In this document: piece by piece, positions 51,504 to 63,780 of the stretch
How the letters are laid out: each line of letters begins with the position of its first letter
How positions within the stretch are numbered: the stretch's first letter is position 1
From: Molanna angustata
Taxonomy: Eukaryota; Arthropoda; Insecta; Trichoptera; Molannidae
DNA: 64,000 bases
Assembly (NCBI GenBank): GCA_963576475.1
Contig: OY754978.1
Span: 20,645,155 to 20,709,154 of the forward strand
Reading direction: 5' to 3'
Program-made: the position numbers and the translations under genes
Notes under the pieces: model-generated
The model's database searches: none
Seen by the model: the letters and a program-made list of their open reading frames with translations, nothing else
What the model was told of the DNA's origin: nothing

Positions 51504-54309
51504 AGGGAAGTTCCCCGGTGGAACTCAAACCTATCCACCCTTAGGGCAAAAACTAGGAAACTGTTCAATAGGGCTAAACACTGTAGCCTGTGGGAAGAGT
51601 ATAGAAAATCTCTAACAGAATACCATAAGGCTATAAGGAAAGCCAAAACGGAATCTTGGAAAAAGTTCTGCAGTAGCATAAATGGTACTAAAGAAACAGC
51701 AAGGATTAATAAAATCCTTGCCAGGAGGAAGGAACCTGATATAGTTCTCCTAACAAAAGAAGATGGTAATTATACTGCAACATGCAAGGAAACACTTGAG
51801 CTATTAGCTAAAACACATTTTCCTGGATGCGAAACGGTGAAGGAAACCATCACTAAGCCTCCAGGATGCGATAAACCAAGTTTAAATGACTGGAGATTAG
51901 CATCAACAAATGGGCTATCAACTCTTTTGAGCCTTATAAAAGCAGTGGAAATGATAACATATTCCCTGCTCTTCTACAGAACGATATAGAAAAAATCATG
52001 CCGACACTGCTGAAAATATTCAGATCCAGTCTTGCATGGGGCTATGTTCCACAAAGCTGGAGAACAGTCAAAGTAACCTATATACCAAAACCAGGTAAAG
52101 AAAGTTATAAGACTCCAAAAGCTTATAGACCAATTAGTCTATCTTCATTCATGCTAAAAACTATGGAAAATATTTTACATGGATACATAGTGAGCAATAT
52201 AATAACATTGCATCCTATTCATCCAAAGCAACATGCTTACCAAGAGGGCAAATCTACTGAAACAGCTCTTATTGAAATCGTAGGAAATATAAGAAAATCC
52301 CTAGATAGCGGAGAAATTACTCTGTGTGCGTTCCTAGACATAGAAGGAGCATTTGATGCAGAACCAATAAGCGTACTAATTAGTGGACTAAGACAGAAAC
52401 ATGTAGACAACACTATAATAAAATGGATTGACAACATGTTATCCAATAGATACATCATAACTAATCTGGTGGATGACTACTAAGGCTAAAACAAACAGGG
52501 GGTGTCCGCAGGGTGGAGTCTTATCACCACTCCTGTGGACGCTGGCTGTGGATGGCCTAGTATGCACACTGAACGAATGTGGATATAATACACAAAGCTA
52601 TGCAGATGATATAATCATTACAATCAGAGGGAAAGAATGTGAAACAATCTCTGATCTGCTACAAAATGCACTAAAAATAGTTGAAAAATGGTGCAAAGAT
52701 AATGGACTAACAGTTAATGCAAATAAAACAACTGTTGTACCTTTCACTAGGAAAAGAAAGTTGAATAAACTCTCACCTCCAATATTCTTTGGAAAAAAAC
52801 TGGACTTTTCCAATGAAGTAAAATATCTAGGTATAACATTGGATAATAAATTAACATGGACACAACATGTAGATAAAGTTGCTCAAAAAGCAATCAAAGC
52901 ATTATGGACATGCCATAGACTCATAGGGAATAATTGGGGACTAAAACCCCAACAAGCTCTGTGGTCATACACTACAATAATAAGACCCATAGTATCTTAT
53001 GCTGTAACAGTTTGGAATGACAAACTACAACAAAGAGGCTGTGTAGATAAACTTAAACGTTTACAAAGATTAGCCTGCTTGCTCATTACGGGAGCCTTAC
53101 ACACAACTCCCACCGCTTCTTTAGAGGCCATGATTAGTCTACCACCTCTCCATTTATACCTTGAAAAAATGGCAAAGGAAGGTATTATAAGACTAACAAG
53201 TGGAAATAAACTAAACACAAATTTAGAAATCCAAGCAAATCTAAACAAAATAGAATCTCAAGACAAATTACTTGCATTCCCAACAGATAAAATATTAACT
53301 GTTTACAACTTTGAAAAACCATACAAAGTAGAAATACAAACTAAAACTACAATAGCAGATGTTTGGTATCAGGAATCCAATGGTGCACTTATATGGTACA
53401 CTGACGGATCCAAGAAAAAGAATGGTATAGGATCGGGCATATATGGGCAAGTGCCTAGGGTGAAGATCCACAAGCACTTGGGACAGTATGCAACGATCTT
53501 CCAGGCAGAAATATGTGCCATAACACTCTGTGCCTTTGAAATCCTAAGAAGGAATTATAAGAACCACAGAATATACATTTACTCTGATAGTCAAGCTGCT
53601 CTTAAAGCTCTTGATTCCTACACAGTAACTTCATCAACAGTACTAGACTGCATTGAAGCGCTGAAGACTTTATCAGTAAACTATGGTAACAAAATCATAT
53701 TAAGATGGGTACCTGGACACTCCAATTATAAAGGTAACGAGGAGGCTGATGCTCTGGCAAATAGGGGAGCGGACATAGCTACCTATGGGCCGGAGCCTCA
53801 CTGTCTCCTAGCTAATAGTATTGTTAAATCAACACTTTACCAAAGAATGCTTAACAATGCCACTGAACTCTGGTTATCTACCCCAGGACAAAGACATTCA
53901 AAAGCACTCATTTCAGGATTCTCTTCAACACACTCTAAGCGGATCCTAACAATGAGCAGGAATAACTTTAGGATTCTTACTAGAATCTTAACTGGTCACT
54001 GTAGACTCAATAAACATCTATGCACGATGAATTTATCGGAAATGTACCTATGCAGGTTCTGCATGGATGAACATGAAACACCGATGCATCTACTTACAGA
54101 ATGTGGCCCACTAATGCAAACAAGAGTAAAGAAAATAGGTTTGCATATTGCTGATCAAAAGCAAATCAGAGACACCGATCCACAAAGGATTTTACAGTTC
54201 TTCCAGGAGATAGGACTATGGAATGACATCTAGCAGGCAAATTATCACAATGGACTACTATTGAGTCGACGTGAGAAGGTCTCTAGATGGTTTATATAAA
54301 AAAAAAAAA
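51504..54309 (+). mobile_element. LOA-like LINE, 5'-truncated, 14-bp TSD
   Basis: ATATCATTAAAGAA is duplicated exactly at 51490-51503 and 54310-54323. The element ends in a run of A (54298-54310). It encodes reverse transcriptase and RNase H but lacks ORF1 and the endonuclease. Inferred clade LOA from CAFLDIEGAFD and the RNase H domain followed by a C-x2-C-x8-H-x4-C knuckle; this was judged by eye and not by phylogeny. Confidence 0.9.
51515..54233 (+). pseudogene. LOA-like ORF2: reverse transcriptase + RNase H, two frameshifts
   Basis: Frame 1 (from about 51515): LSTLRAKTRKLFNRAKHC through LLTKEDGNYTATCKETLELL. A shift near 51915-51930 leads to frame 2: FEPYKSSGNDNIFPALLQND, WRTVKVTYIPKPGK, AYRPISLSSFMLK and LCAFLDIEGAFD. 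A second shift near 52465-52480 leads to frame 3: NRGCPQGGVLSPLLW, YADDIIITIRG and YLGITLDNKLTWTQHVDK. RNase H then follows: D in WYTDGSKKKN, E in FQAEICAI, D in YSDSQAAL, and WVPGHSNYKGNEEADALA. Last is CRFCMDEHETPMHLLTEC. All catalytic residues that I can check are present, so only the two indels and the truncation disable it. Confidence 0.88.
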
Positions 54310-54444
54310 ATATCATTAAAGAACTTAGCACTAAGAACATTTCTCACCCCTGTATTATGTAGCCTTTTAAGTAGAAAAACATTGTATTAGTTACATTTTT
54401 TGAGTTGTAGATCAATAATATATAACTATTTTTTTTTATTTTAT

Positions 54445-54545
54445 ACATCTCAGGCAACTAACAGGTAGGTACCATGTCAAATATTAATAAATACGCACCC
54501 AATAATAAGTTGCCATATTCTGGAGACTAACGATATTATTCATCT
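54445..54545 (-). mobile_element. SINE1 body fragment
   Basis: CAGGCAACTAACAGGTAGGT, TACGCACCCAATAATAAGTT and GCCATATTCTGGAGACTAAC are the reverse complement of 4285-4360. Confidence 0.7.
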
Positions 54546-54589
54546 CATATTACGATATTAACTTTTTTGTTTAATAAAATGAATATGTC

Positions 54590-54672
54590 CTTGTTAAAAA
54601 AGTAGGTACATATACATCTTCCTACGTTGGTGAACGAAATCGGTCGAGGCAGGATTCGAACACAGGATTAGT
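54590..54672 (-). mobile_element. SINE2 copy
   Basis: GTACATATACATCTTCCTAC, GTGAACGAAATCGGTCGAGG and CAGGATTCGAACACAGG, the reverse of SINE2 up to the B box. The A-box end is missing. Confidence 0.7.
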
Positions 54673-54679
54673 ACAGGAA

Positions 54680-57600
54680 GATTTAAATAAATAAATAATA
54701 AACTGACTCTTCGCATTAATGATGAGAACAAGGAAGGAATAAAATGATTTGGAAACACCTGTCATATTTTAATAATATAATTTATTTATTAAATTAACAC
54801 GCGTTTTTAGATTGATCCAATCCACGTAAAAAGTTGCATTAGTATTTTAGTGGACAAGCTGATAGTTATTTAAAAGAAGAGTCAAAACTTCAGTACAGTG
54901 AATAGAAAGTGTGGTACGTTGAGCAGATCGGAAAAGACATAATTTATTTGCCATTTTTCGTTTAACATGACTCCGTTTTAGTTAAGAGTAGTTTCCTGAA
55001 CCATAAATATCTTAATAAAACTACAATTCATTAATGTGATTTACCAGCGGAATATACAAAGAGGTGAAAAAAAAACATAAAAAATTGGTAACACTGAAAG
55101 AATATCTTAAGAGTAATATTGTGAATTTTTGTTGTTTTTTTTTGTTTTCTTGTAGATATTTGTTAAGTATCATTTATATTCTATTATTTTCTTAAGATTT
55201 TTCTTTTTTATTTTATTCCACTTGTGCTCAGTAAATATATTGTTGATTTTTTGAAGTCATTTTTGAGAGTTTCATATATTTAGTTGGTATGGTTAAATTT
55301 TTCCTATAGGTACCTATCTATGAGAAAGTGTTCTTGGAATATGATGTCTAAATTTGTTTATTTATCTTTTTGTACATTATATAAGCAAATATATGGCACA
55401 CTGGTGGGCTTATTGCCACTATGCAATTTCTTCCAAGCAACCAGATTACAAATTATTAAAAAAGGTGAATTGTGTACTTAGTTCTAGATATATTTATGTA
55501 CTTACTTAGTTTGTATGTTTTGTGAAATGTGATTCATCTCAAAACACGATTTTAAAAGTTGAGTCATACAATAATAACAATTTATCCTTGTACCTACAAT
55601 TTGTAAATAACGTTATATTCTGAATTTCCAATTGTTTTTTTTTTAATAAATAAATTTTTTGTTGATTATGTAGGTATACTGAAGTAAAGCAAATCAAAGG
55701 TAATCATAGGTAATTATAATAACTCTAGGTTAGTTCATCCAGAAAATGGAGTTTTAGGTTTATAAATAAGATACCTACATAATACGAATATATTATAAAC
55801 GCGATCTGTAGGTATAACATGAAAATAATTCATAGCTATTTGGAACTTACATTAAAATTTATCTTATTTTTCGTGAATCGTAAGTACTAAAAAAGTATGT
55901 AGGTACAGCGTAAAAAAATAGCCGCGCTAATGTGCCGCCTAATGAAATTTACAATGGCAAATTTAAAAAAATCTACCATCCGTCAAAAATTGTTCACCTG
56001 AGTCCATATGAATTATACCAATAGCACCAATCTGATAACCTTATTAGAACACGGCACATTCGTATCTATGTATTATTAGTAATAAGATTAGCAAAAAACT
56101 GAATTGGTGATTTACTTACTCGAGTATTCTTATAATCTAAAATTCATCTGCCCATACACCAAATAATTCTCATTCAATATATATTATTTTCTCGGCGTTC
56201 GTGATTGGATAATGCGGCTTATTACTATAATTATGGTGTGTTTCTAATTCCATTATTATATTTTGAAACGAATTTTATTTGAAAGGCTGTAAAGATGTGT
56301 CGTTTAAATGTATTATTATTTTTTATGCATAACGGTTGCATCATGATTCGCCATTATATTAAATCAATGCCTATAATTCAGCACGTATTTAATCAATTTC
56401 ATATTTTTCACTGTAGGTATATATTTGTGTATAGGAACGAGTTAATATTTAGCGAGCTGAATAGCGAGATTATTCATTTAATTCGGAAACATATCTGCTT
56501 TTTAAAATAAAAATATTTTTTTAACATTACCTAATTATTTAATCATAGGTACGCAAACATTCGATTTTTTCCCTGCCGTTAGTCAATGATATTTTGTAAT
56601 AATTATTTATTTATTATTATTATTTATTTCCCTTTTATCACACCATATTTATAATGACAACAATAAGTAGATTACTGCTGCCCAACTAGGAAAGTTCTAG
56701 GGCTAGCAGTTTACAATTTTCATTGACAATTAATTAAATGCAATTATGAAGCAGGTGATTGTTCCCGTTCCACACTTAATATGTACACAATCTCAACTTT
56801 CTGCACTCACAATCATTACCTCAACAAACATATGGGCTCACACAAAATAGGTTCACCAGGTCCTAATGTCTGCTTTAGTACCTTTCATAAATCCAATATC
56901 TGACGCGATATTTATTTCAGAACCATATAGAAAGAGACAATTTAAATAATGTTGGTGTAATTAATATTAATCACATGCTTCCCAAAACAAATCAAATATT
57001 TTTATGTGTTACCTTCTCAAAGAGCATCGCAAACACAATACGGCATAGTTATAAATGTTGTTAATAATTTTAATTTTGAATACTTAATATTTGTGTTAGT
57101 TCTGTTCGCCGGATATTAATGATTTTGAACATTCTTTGTGATGATATTTCTTTAATAAATTTTATTATCGCAATAGAAACACACATTGGGTGCGTGTTAA
57201 ATTAATATTTGGCACACTATTTAAACAATGTTTAGTCCACGAGGATGATTTCTATTTAAAGTAATAAATACTTATTACTTATTTAAGTACTTTAAAAAAA
57301 ATAATCACGCTTTGTTCGGGGTACGATATGAATTTTAGCGTTCTCGTACCAAACAACGGCATTGTGAATGAATCAGTTAGTGACGAGGGTGTCTCATTAA
57401 TTTTATGCCTACGTACCGATTGTACCTACATTCTACTCACTAGTTATAAATTGCTAAAGATATAAAGAAGACAAACCAGATTTTTTCAACTTCAAGTACG
57501 TATCTATTGAGATTAAAATTTGATAAAATAACAAACATTATATTTTATTTTATTAGCATACTGCCTCAGCTCGGTAACGTACAGTATCAACGAGGCTTTA

Positions 57601-57870
57601 CAAATATCAATTTTATATATAGGCATGGTGAGTTATTGCTTTTCTGCCTTTCAGCTATGAATAATGTTTTGAATAGAGTTATTAAACATATAGAAAACAA
57701 CGCATTGTTTATAATGTTATAAATTTGTTTGGTAATATTCTTATTCAAATCATAAACTCGTTGCTTAAAGTTATGCATTATTTATTTAGATAAAGTAGGT
57801 GCCTAGGTACAAGAACAAAACGATTTTCATAATTGAATTGAAAAGTAAAAGAGATAATAAAAATGAAAGA
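54680..57870. other. 3.2 kb AT-rich sequence with a SINE3 tail
   Basis: Apart from 55380-55450 nothing is recognised. Frames at 55284-56510 and 57507-57981 have no family motif. Confidence 0.45.
55380..55450 (-). mobile_element. SINE3 tail fragment
   Basis: TGGGCTTATTGCCACTATGC, AATTTCTTCCAAGCAACCAG parallels 37810-37842 (TTTATTGCCGTGTGGC, AATTTCTTCCAAATAACCAG). Confidence 0.5.
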
Positions 57871-57877
57871 TTTTTTT

Positions 57878-58096
57878 TGAGGAACCGACCTAGAATAGTG
57901 CTTCCACTGTTTCCTATTGTCGTGTAAGAGTCGGGTAATCGAAAATAAATAACTCACATACATTATAAGTTCACCACCCATTCTGAATGTTGCCTTTTTA
58001 GGTGAGATGAGATTGTTTTGTGGGGATACACGCTTCCTTTCATAAGATAATGCACACCCGCACCCCTGTCGCTGGTTACCCCGTTTGTGGGATATG
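57878..58096 (+). mobile_element. SINE4 copy
   Basis: TGAGGAACCGACCTAGAATA, GTAAGAGTCGGGTAATCGAA, GTTCACCACCCATTCTGAAT and CGCTGGTTACCCCGTTTGTG with GGATATGCCGTGATGG. It has the same 5' start as 21505 and 36915. The 3' tail is cut by the next element. Confidence 0.8.
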
Positions 58097-58450
58097 CCGT
58101 GATGGAAGGCCTTCTTCTTCTTTATTCAGCCATCTCTCCACTGCTAGATTTAGACCTCTTCTAGGTAAGTACTACCATTCGTCTTTTTTTCTGGGTTCTT
58201 GAACCCATATATTTCCAGCGACGGGAACAACATCATCGGACCATCTTTTCTGAGGCCGACCAAATTACCTATTCATAGCCCATGGTCTCCATTCCAGAAC
58301 TCTGGGTGGCCATCTGGTCCATTTCTTATCTGGCAACATGACCTGCCCATAGTGCCCATTGTGTTTGGGAAACTATTAATGAACGAACCCATCTGGAGGA
58401 CGACGCAAAGGAGTTTGTGGCTTTCTGGGTCCGGATGGGCATTTAGTCTC
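58097..58450 (-). pseudogene. LINE ORF2 C-terminal remnant with GAA tail
   Basis: Minus strand: MDQMATQSSGMETMGY-type frames and, better, GRPQKRWSDDVVPVAGNIWV then QEPRKKDEW. After that come LPRRGLNLAVERWL and a GAAGAAGAAGG tail. GRP.KRW.D......G..W...A.....W is the standard end of an insect LINE family. The junction with SINE4 at 58096 is direct. Confidence 0.6.
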
Positions 58451-58835
58451 ATATGTGTTGACCGACACGACAAGAAGAGGAAGAAGTGCCCATTGCTTTA
58501 TAAGTTTGGTACTCGACACATACGACATCGACAACTTTTGTCTGGCATTTCCTAGATATTGATGGTAGATCTTAAAAAATAAAAATCCGGGTTTAAAATC
58601 ACCTAAATATGTTTATCAATTTCAAGTTAAATGTCATATGATGATAAAGCATGTTTGAAATTTGAAATTTCAACTGCCGTAGTACAGTGATAAATCGTTT
58701 GTCTAAAAAAAGTATACTCTGTATGAAATTAAAGACTGGTCTATTGCATCAATATAAAATTTAAATTATTAATAAATTTGTTTGGGTTAAATAGTATGAG
58801 ACATTCTGAAGATACATAGTCACTGGATGACTAAA

Positions 58836-59160
58836 ACTAGTTCTTCTTCTTGCTCTGGTTTTAGGCCGAAGGCCAGTCTTTTCAGTCGGAGACTGCCTCT
58901 TGTGATCTGGATATCCAACTGTCACTCTACGACCCTCCGGGACTTTTGGGTAGTCGATTGTCTCCCATTCTCTCGACATGCCCTCTCCATTGACGCCTTT
59001 GTCTTCTACCTCAGCAGATGATGTCGTTTTTCATCGCATCTCCTCCTTATATCCTCGTTCCGGACTCTATCCACGAGTGTTACGCCCACTATGGAGCGCA
59101 GTGTCCTCATTTCAGTAGTCCGGAGGAGATTTTTTGTTCTGATAGTATTGGCTATGGCTT
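58836..59160 (-). pseudogene. LINE ORF2 C-terminal remnant, second minus-strand copy
   Basis: Minus strand: EMRTLRSIVGVTLVDRVRNE then DIRRRCDEKRH. In the next frame come SMERACRENG-type sequence and WRGHVERMGDNRLPKVPEGR. A GAAGAAGAA run follows at 58836-58850. This is the EMR.LR...G....DR.RNEDIR block followed by W.GHVERM..NRLPK. Frameshifted. Confidence 0.6.
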
Positions 59161-59309
59161 CTTTTTCTTTTTTTCTTTAATACTAGTTGTCGCAATTAAT
59201 TACAGTGGAAATAAAACTAATTGTTTTTTTTCCTAAACAAATTATTACTAATTTGCAATGGAAAAATTGTCCGTTAAGTATTTAAAATAAAATAAATTCG
59301 TACAATAAT

Positions 59310-60230
59310 ATATAGTTACAGAAACAAGGGATCTTGGTATCATTCTAGACGAAAAGATGTCTTTTACACCGCATATGGAAAAGACAATAGGAAAAGCATT
59401 TAAAATGTTAGGATTTATTTTGAGAATCTCCAAACCCTTTAAATTAGAAACTACACTTAAAACTCTGTATTACGCGTATGTCAGGAGTGTACTGGAATAT
59501 TCATCAGTAGTAGGGAATCCTTTTCTTATAACATACATCAATAGAATTGAAGGAGTACAGAATAAATTCCTCAAACATTTGGATTATCGTGATAAACTTA
59601 ATTTCCCCAACTACCGCCAATCTGCTATAGGTACATCATAATATTTGTAACTTAGAAAATAGACGAACAATTATAGACATGATATACTTGCATAAAATTA
59701 TCCACAACCGTGTAGACTCACCTTACCTACTATCTAAATTAAATTTTCATTGCCCATCACGTAATTTCAGATCTCAGTTTTTGTTTTATGTCGACCGTCG
59801 ATTCACAAATTATTCACAAAACAATTATATTAGGCGGAGTTGCTCCAATTACAATACATACATACTTTAGACAATTCGATATAATATGTACATAAATAAC
59901 AAGCAGACTTCAAATCATACATTTTACATACAATTATTCAGTAAATAGTACCTATACCTAAATTTATTACCTACTTTCATCATAATTTGTCTCGCTTACA
60001 CTTACACTTTCACCCTTTAATTTTAATTTATTATTATTTTTTCTGTAACCATTTATTAATTTATTATTTTTTACTATTTTTTTCTGTAAAAATATGATTA
60101 AATATATATGTGAAAACATTTAATTGAGATGCAATGTATCATCCATATTTATTATAACTATTGTATATTCTTTTACCATTGTATCTTGTTTGTTTTCCCG
60201 AAATTAATAAATAAATAAAATAAAAAATAA
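59310..60230 (+). mobile_element. LINE-C copy 1, 3' part
   Basis: Reads ETRDLGIILDEKMSFTPHME, then YAYVRSVLEYSSVVGNPFL, RIEGVQNKFLKHLDYRDKLN and, after a frameshift near 59638, NRRTIIDMIYLHKIIHNRVD with NYSQNNYIRRSCSNYNTYI. It ends with CTTGTTTGTTTTCCCGAAAT and an AATAAATAAATAAAAT tail. It is the same family as 61930-63780 (LGVILDNKLSFITHID, SLEKRRKISDVFLLYKILNN). The polymerase core is missing. Confidence 0.75.
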
Positions 60231-61104
60231 ATAAACATTATATATGATATAGTACCTAAATAATATTATTCATGTAAACTCAAATAACTATCTACAAGAA
60301 AACTAATTTTTGGGCTTGTTTTTAAACCAAGTGAAATTGTATGAAGGAGTCTATGTGCGAAACATTGAATAAGATCATAATTTTGGTATTGATTAGTAAC
60401 TATTTTTACACTGTGCATTAGAATTGAGTAATGTTTTGAAATTTTGAATCTCAATACTGAAATTATTGAATAAATCTTTATAAATACATATATACAAGAC
60501 TCGGCGTGCCTAAAAAATATTTTTTTAAATTCATGAATGATGGTTTGCACCTAGTTATTTCAAGTTTGTATTCACAATATTTAAAAAAAATATTCTATCA
60601 AATTTGTACGACTCATTTAATATTTCAAAATTTGATTGAAGAATTATATGGCACAAAACCGCTGGACCATTGAGATTCATAATGCTTATGTCAGGGACGT
60701 CCCGAGGATTCAATATTTCATTTTTTTTAAATTACATCTTCGACAAGTAATATGTACTGTACTGGTACATTGTCAAACATTGTATAATACGCTATAAATG
60801 CTTCATTTAAGATAGCTATGATGCAAATCGTGTCACAAATACAGACTGAAAAAATAACACCATCAGGAATCTATCGCAAAATTCTGGAACAAAATCTCAC
60901 TGAGGCAAGAATGTCGTTAATTTTAAATTTTATTTTCATTTTATATTACTTCTTAGGCAACTAACAGGTACCTACTATGTAAAATATTAATTTCACTTAC
61001 GTTTAGTATTAATTTTACATACGTTTTTACATTAATGTTATTCATTGGAAAATCTCTCCGTAATCGTGTTCGCAGTCTTGAAATAAGAAAAATATATGGA
61101 ATAG
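60231..61104. other. Spacer with a SINE1 tail
   Basis: AGGCAACTAACAGGTACCTA at 60955-60974 is the reverse of the SINE1 body end. The rest is unrecognised. Confidence 0.45.
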
Positions 61105-61795
61105 AGGACATGGTCTACAGATAAGCCGTTATAAGACAGAATACATGGTATGCGAGTTCAAAAGAACAATTACAACAACTGTATATTGAGGATAACCCAG
61201 CACCAAGAGTAATCCAATTTAAATACCTTGGATCAACGATCACAAATGATGCCAACGTAGACAATGATGTATCACACAGGGTAAATGTGGCATAGATGAG
61301 GTGGAGAAATATTTCTGGGGTACTCTGTGACAGTAAAATGCCAGTGAAAACAAAGGGAAGGGTATTTAAGACAGCTGTCAGACCGGCGATGTTGTATGGA
61401 GCTGAGTGCTGGACCACCAAGAAATGCTACCAACAAAAACTCCACACTGAAATGAGAATACTAAGATGGGGCGGCGGTGTTAGAAGAAGTGATAAAATCA
61501 GAAACACCTATATTCGAGAAAATTTCAAAGTGCTACCAATAGCGGACAATTTAAAAGAAACAAGGCTGCGTTGATAATATGGTCATATTATGCGTCAGGA
61601 AGAAAATCTCGTCATTGGAAAAAGCCTTGACGTACCAACTATTAGGCGGGGAAGGGGCCGTCCGCCGGCAACTTGATGGTCTAGCATCTACAATGAACTT
61701 CAGGGGGACAGCATCGATACCTTAACGACCCTATACAATGTGTCCGAGCGATTACGTATCAGGAGAGCCGACCCCGTCTAATACGGGATATGGGT
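61105..61795 (+). pseudogene. RTE-type LINE ORF2 C-terminus
   Basis: Frames read VIQFKYLGSTITNDANVDND, VSHRVNVA, a stop, RWRNISGVLCDSKMPVKTKG, RPAMLYGAECWTTKKCYQQK, MRILRWGGGVRRSDKIRNTY, YGHIMRQEENLVIGKSLDV, RRGRGRPPAT and RLRIRRADPV. The last RRADP just before the stop, followed by GGGATATGGGTAAAGAAGAA, is typical of RTE elements. It has several stops. Polymerase core absent. Confidence 0.75.
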
Positions 61796-61809
61796 AAAGA
61801 AGAAGATGT

Positions 61810-61925
61810 GTAAAAGAGGACATCGTTCGGTGGAGTAGATCCAGAAAAAGACATTGGAGGGACCACGTAATCAGATGCGACAGTGATTTCGTATATAGCA
61901 ACAAATGAATTGAAGGATAGCTAGA
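61810..61925 (+). pseudogene. Short LINE C-terminal remnant
   Basis: DIVRWSRSRKRHWRDHVIRC then DSDFVYSNK. W.....R.W.DHV.RM.(D)S has the form of the segment before the end of another LINE family. About 35 codons only, lodged between the RTE remnant and LINE-C. Confidence 0.4.
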
Positions 61926-61929
61926 CTTA

Positions 61930-63780
61930 GTCATCTCAGGAGGCATAGTTTTTGAATTACAGACCAACAGGTCTACTACTAGGTCTAAATTTTCTAACCC
62001 CAGAGATTACGATAGTTTTGCCCTATTGCGATCACGTCAAAAAATTCTCACAAGATCCTGTTTCAATTTATACGTCGCTAAACATCCATTAAATAACTTA
62101 CCTCTCACCATGCATTATAATCAATCTACTGCAAATGATGGTCCAACTATTTGTAGTAAATTCAATGAATATTTTGCATCTGTATTTGTTGACAGTTCTG
62201 AATAACCATCTTATTCAATGGATATCCCAGATTTTAACTCACAAGTGTTCTTACATAAAGTCACTATGAATCCTATTCTGGTTTATAACTATCTCACAAA
62301 AATTGATACTAGCAAAGGAGCTGGTTTCGATAACGTTCCAGCCCATTTAATAAAACAATGTGCCAATGAATTATGTCATCCATTATACTTAATTTTCCAA
62401 AGATCTCTTAATGACGGTCATTTCCAAAGTATGGGGAAAAAAGCCCTTATAGTAACATAAATCCACAAAACTGGAGACAATTCAAACATCGAAAATTATA
62501 GACCAATCTCGAAATTATGTATATTCAGTAAATTATTTGAAAAAATCATTATAGATCAAATTAACCCTGAAATAAGAACATCTTTAACTATTAAACAACA
62601 TGGACTCCTTAGTAAAAGATCAGTGGAAACCAATTTGTTAGAATTTACCGACCATTCATTTTCTGCCTTACTCGAAAATAACCAGTAAGATACAATATAC
62701 CTAGATTTTGCCAAAGCGTTTGACAAAATTAACCACAATATTATGTTGTTTAAATTATGGAACTTTGGCATACGTGGCGATCTGTAAAGATGGATAAAGT
62801 CCTACATATATTACAAATAGATCACAAGCAGTAGCCGCCAAAGGTTTTCAATCTTGTTTTGTTCCGATTCCCTCCGGAGTACCACAGGGTTCTCACCTGG
62901 GTCCCTTGCTTTTCCTGATCTACATTAACGACATTACACAATGTATAGGTGCCTCTGAAATAATTCTCTTTGCCGATGACAGTAAATTACATAAACAAAT
63001 CTCATCTACACATGACTGCTCACTGCTACAAAAGGATTCAAATAACCTTTTTCGCTACTGTGAAAAAAATCAATTATAAATAAATATAAATAAATGTTTC
63101 TCAATGAGTTTCAGTAGAAACAGAAATGTAATTAAATTACACTACACTATTAACAATACTATCTTATCGCAAAAACTTGAAGCGACCTAGGTGTTATCCT
63201 TGATAACAAGCTTTCATTTATTACTCATATTGATTTTGTCGTAAATAAAAGCTACAGAAACTTGGGTTTCATACAAAGAATAACCAAATCCTTTAAGGAA
63301 ACAACCTCACATGTTCTTCTATTTAATGCCTTTGTTAGAAGTCATTTAGAGTTTGCATCAACCGTATGGAGCCCTAGTTACAATGTTCACATCGACAGAA
63401 TTGAGAGGATTCAGAGAAGGTTTGTTAAAACGCTCAATTTTAGAAAAAAAAAATACCACCATAATTATGATCAATCTTTAAAACTTCATGGGTTTATATC
63501 ACTTGAGAAAAGAAGAAAGATATCCGATGTCTTTCTGCTTTATAAAATACTTAATAACCTCGTAGACAGCTCTTGCCTACTTCAAAAAATTTTTTTCAAC
63601 TGCCCCATGAAAACAACACGCCAAATCACCTTTTCTATACTCCATACTGCAGAACAAATTACGCACAGAATAATTATTATAACAGATGCTTAAACTATTA
63701 CAACAGTCTTGACCCCCAACCGTATATATTATATTTAACTCCACAAAGATATCGATGAAACGCCAATTACGCGTGGTTAT
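61930..63780 (+). mobile_element. LINE-C copy 2, extended but decayed
   Basis: A jockey/CR1-like non-LTR element covering most of the reverse transcriptase. Its relative at 59310-60230 shares the C-terminal half. The 3' tail after 63757 is C-rich then AT-rich and no target duplication was found. Confidence 0.75.
61975..63757 (+). pseudogene. LINE-C reverse transcriptase, multiply broken
   Basis: Order of surviving blocks: SNPRDYDSFALLRSRQK, CSKFNEYFASVFVDSSE, YLTKIDTSKGAGFDNVPAHL, LYLIFQRSLNDGHF, NIENYRPISKLCIFSKLFEK, IYLDFAKAFDKINHN (first catalytic block), PSGVPQGSHLGPLLFLIYIN-like in a shifted frame near 62870-62935, FADDSK near 62970, LGVILDNKLSFITHIDFVVN, AFVRSHLEFASTVWSPSYNV and SLEKRRKISDVFLLYKILNN. 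About six stops and at least three frameshifts. The upstream endonuclease is missing. No activity is possible. Confidence 0.8.
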
